The notes under the pieces are model-generated. The model saw only the letters and a program-made list of their open reading frames with translations. It had not been told where the DNA came from and made no database searches. A stretch of DNA of 64,000 bases from Cochlodiniinecator piscidefendens (GTDB taxonomy: Bacteria > Pseudomonadota > Alphaproteobacteria > Rhodobacterales > Rhodobacteraceae), in NCBI RefSeq assembly GCF_011326755.1, contig NZ_JAAOIE010000009.1, positions 1 to 64,000 of the forward strand. Reading direction: 5' to 3'. The translations under genes and the position numbers were made by a program. Each line of letters starts with the position of its first letter. Within the stretch, counting starts at the first letter, position 1. This document shows, piece after piece, positions 63,670 to 64,000 of this stretch.

Positions 63670-64000
63670 ATGATGCGGGTAATGACCTACAATATCCTGT
63701 GCGGCGGCCACCCCATGCCCGGTGGACCGTCACGCCTTGAGGCCATTTTAGAGGTCATTCAATACGGCAGCCCGGATATTCTCGCCCTTCAGGAGGCGAA
63801 TGGTTTCGATGACCCTGCCGTTGCCGCGCAGATCTCAAAAACGCTTGGATTGCCATATTATGCCGTGACCCAAGCCCCGCCATTTGACGATGGGAAGCGC
63901 TACAATGTCGTGACGTTTTCGCGGTATCCGATCCGCAATATTCATCGCTTCAAAGGGCAGGCGTTTGAAACCGGTGCACTGTCACTAGATGCCGACAGCC
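63670..64000 (+). CDS. endonuclease/exonuclease/phosphatase family protein (5' part only)
   Basis: The reading frame from ATG 63670 runs to the window's right edge and gives 110 residues. It has the family's N-terminal motif RVMTYNILCGG, with the conserved Asn, the metal-binding Glu in DILALQEANG and then YNVVTFSRYPI, matching the endonuclease/exonuclease/phosphatase fold. It may be a nuclease, a sphingomyelinase-like enzyme or a phosphatase. It begins six bases after the racemase-like gene's stop and so continues the operon. ATG 63673 is an equally good start. Confidence 0.75.
   Translation, partial: MMRVMTYNILCGGHPMPGGPSRLEAILEVIQYGSPDILALQEANGFDDPAVAAQISKTLGLPYYAVTQAPPFDDGKRYNVVTFSRYPIRNIHRFKGQAFETGALSLDADS

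Noticed and set aside
1-64000. CRISPR arrays, tRNA or rRNA genes, insertion sequences or prophage genes
   Set aside because: No regular short repeats with spacers, no tRNA- or rRNA-like sequence and no transposase, integrase or phage protein was recognised by reading.

Overview
This window looks like a chromosomal stretch from a marine alphaproteobacterium of the Rhodobacterales (Roseobacter group). The reasons are indirect but agree: a BioR-type regulator with matching operator boxes next to a bioBFDAGC operon, a fused 2-aminobenzoyl-CoA monooxygenase/reductase, abundant ABC uptake systems, phosphonate-ester and hydantoinase genes, and moderate GC. It is gene dense, with many 1-8 bp gene overlaps. 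I see no rRNA, tRNA, CRISPR array, insertion sequence, prophage or replication origin.

Region A (1-13083) is a surface-glycan type locus. It carries five proteins with six related GT-A glycosyltransferase domains. Two of these proteins also carry an N-terminal DXD sugar-transferase domain and one is fused to an FkbM methyltransferase. With them are two separate methyltransferases, a GSCFA-domain protein and a sulfotransferase-like protein. I see no flippase, polymerase or lipid-carrier transferase.

Region B (13209-26544) is one long rightward operon that fits CoA-dependent breakdown of anthranilate or a close relative. It encodes the monooxygenase/reductase fusion, an SDR, a MarR regulator, a crotonase with altered active-site residues, an acyl-CoA dehydrogenase, an aryl-CoA ligase, a five-part branched-chain-type ABC importer, a thioesterase, a RidA-like deaminase and a PfkB kinase.

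Region C (26661-36133) is mixed: a small lipoprotein, msrB-msrA, an exported hydrolase, a membrane protein that may be split by a frameshift, a GNAT acetyltransferase, a phosphonate-monoester-hydrolase-like enzyme divergent from a DeoR regulator, an inositol-monophosphatase-like phosphatase and a Na/Pi cotransporter.

Region D (35261-41063) pairs an RpiR regulator with a divergent operon of N-formylglutamate-amidohydrolase-like protein, glutamine-synthetase-like ligase, aldehyde dehydrogenase and iron alcohol dehydrogenase. Together these could oxidise an amino alcohol through gamma-glutamyl intermediates. Region E (41676-47733) is the biotin operon bioB-F-D-A-G-C with bioR and two BioR boxes. 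It is followed by rpiB and a small membrane protein/XRE regulator pair preceded by two identical operator-like palindromes.

Region F (49138-55374) is a leftward oligopeptide-type ABC transporter operon. Region G (55691-64000) runs rightward: an FAD oxidoreductase, an EamA exporter, hydantoinase A and B, an aminotransferase, an Asp/Glu-racemase-family enzyme and the start of an endonuclease/exonuclease/phosphatase-family gene. F and G share a 316 bp intergenic region and may act together on a peptide-like or cyclic-amide substrate.
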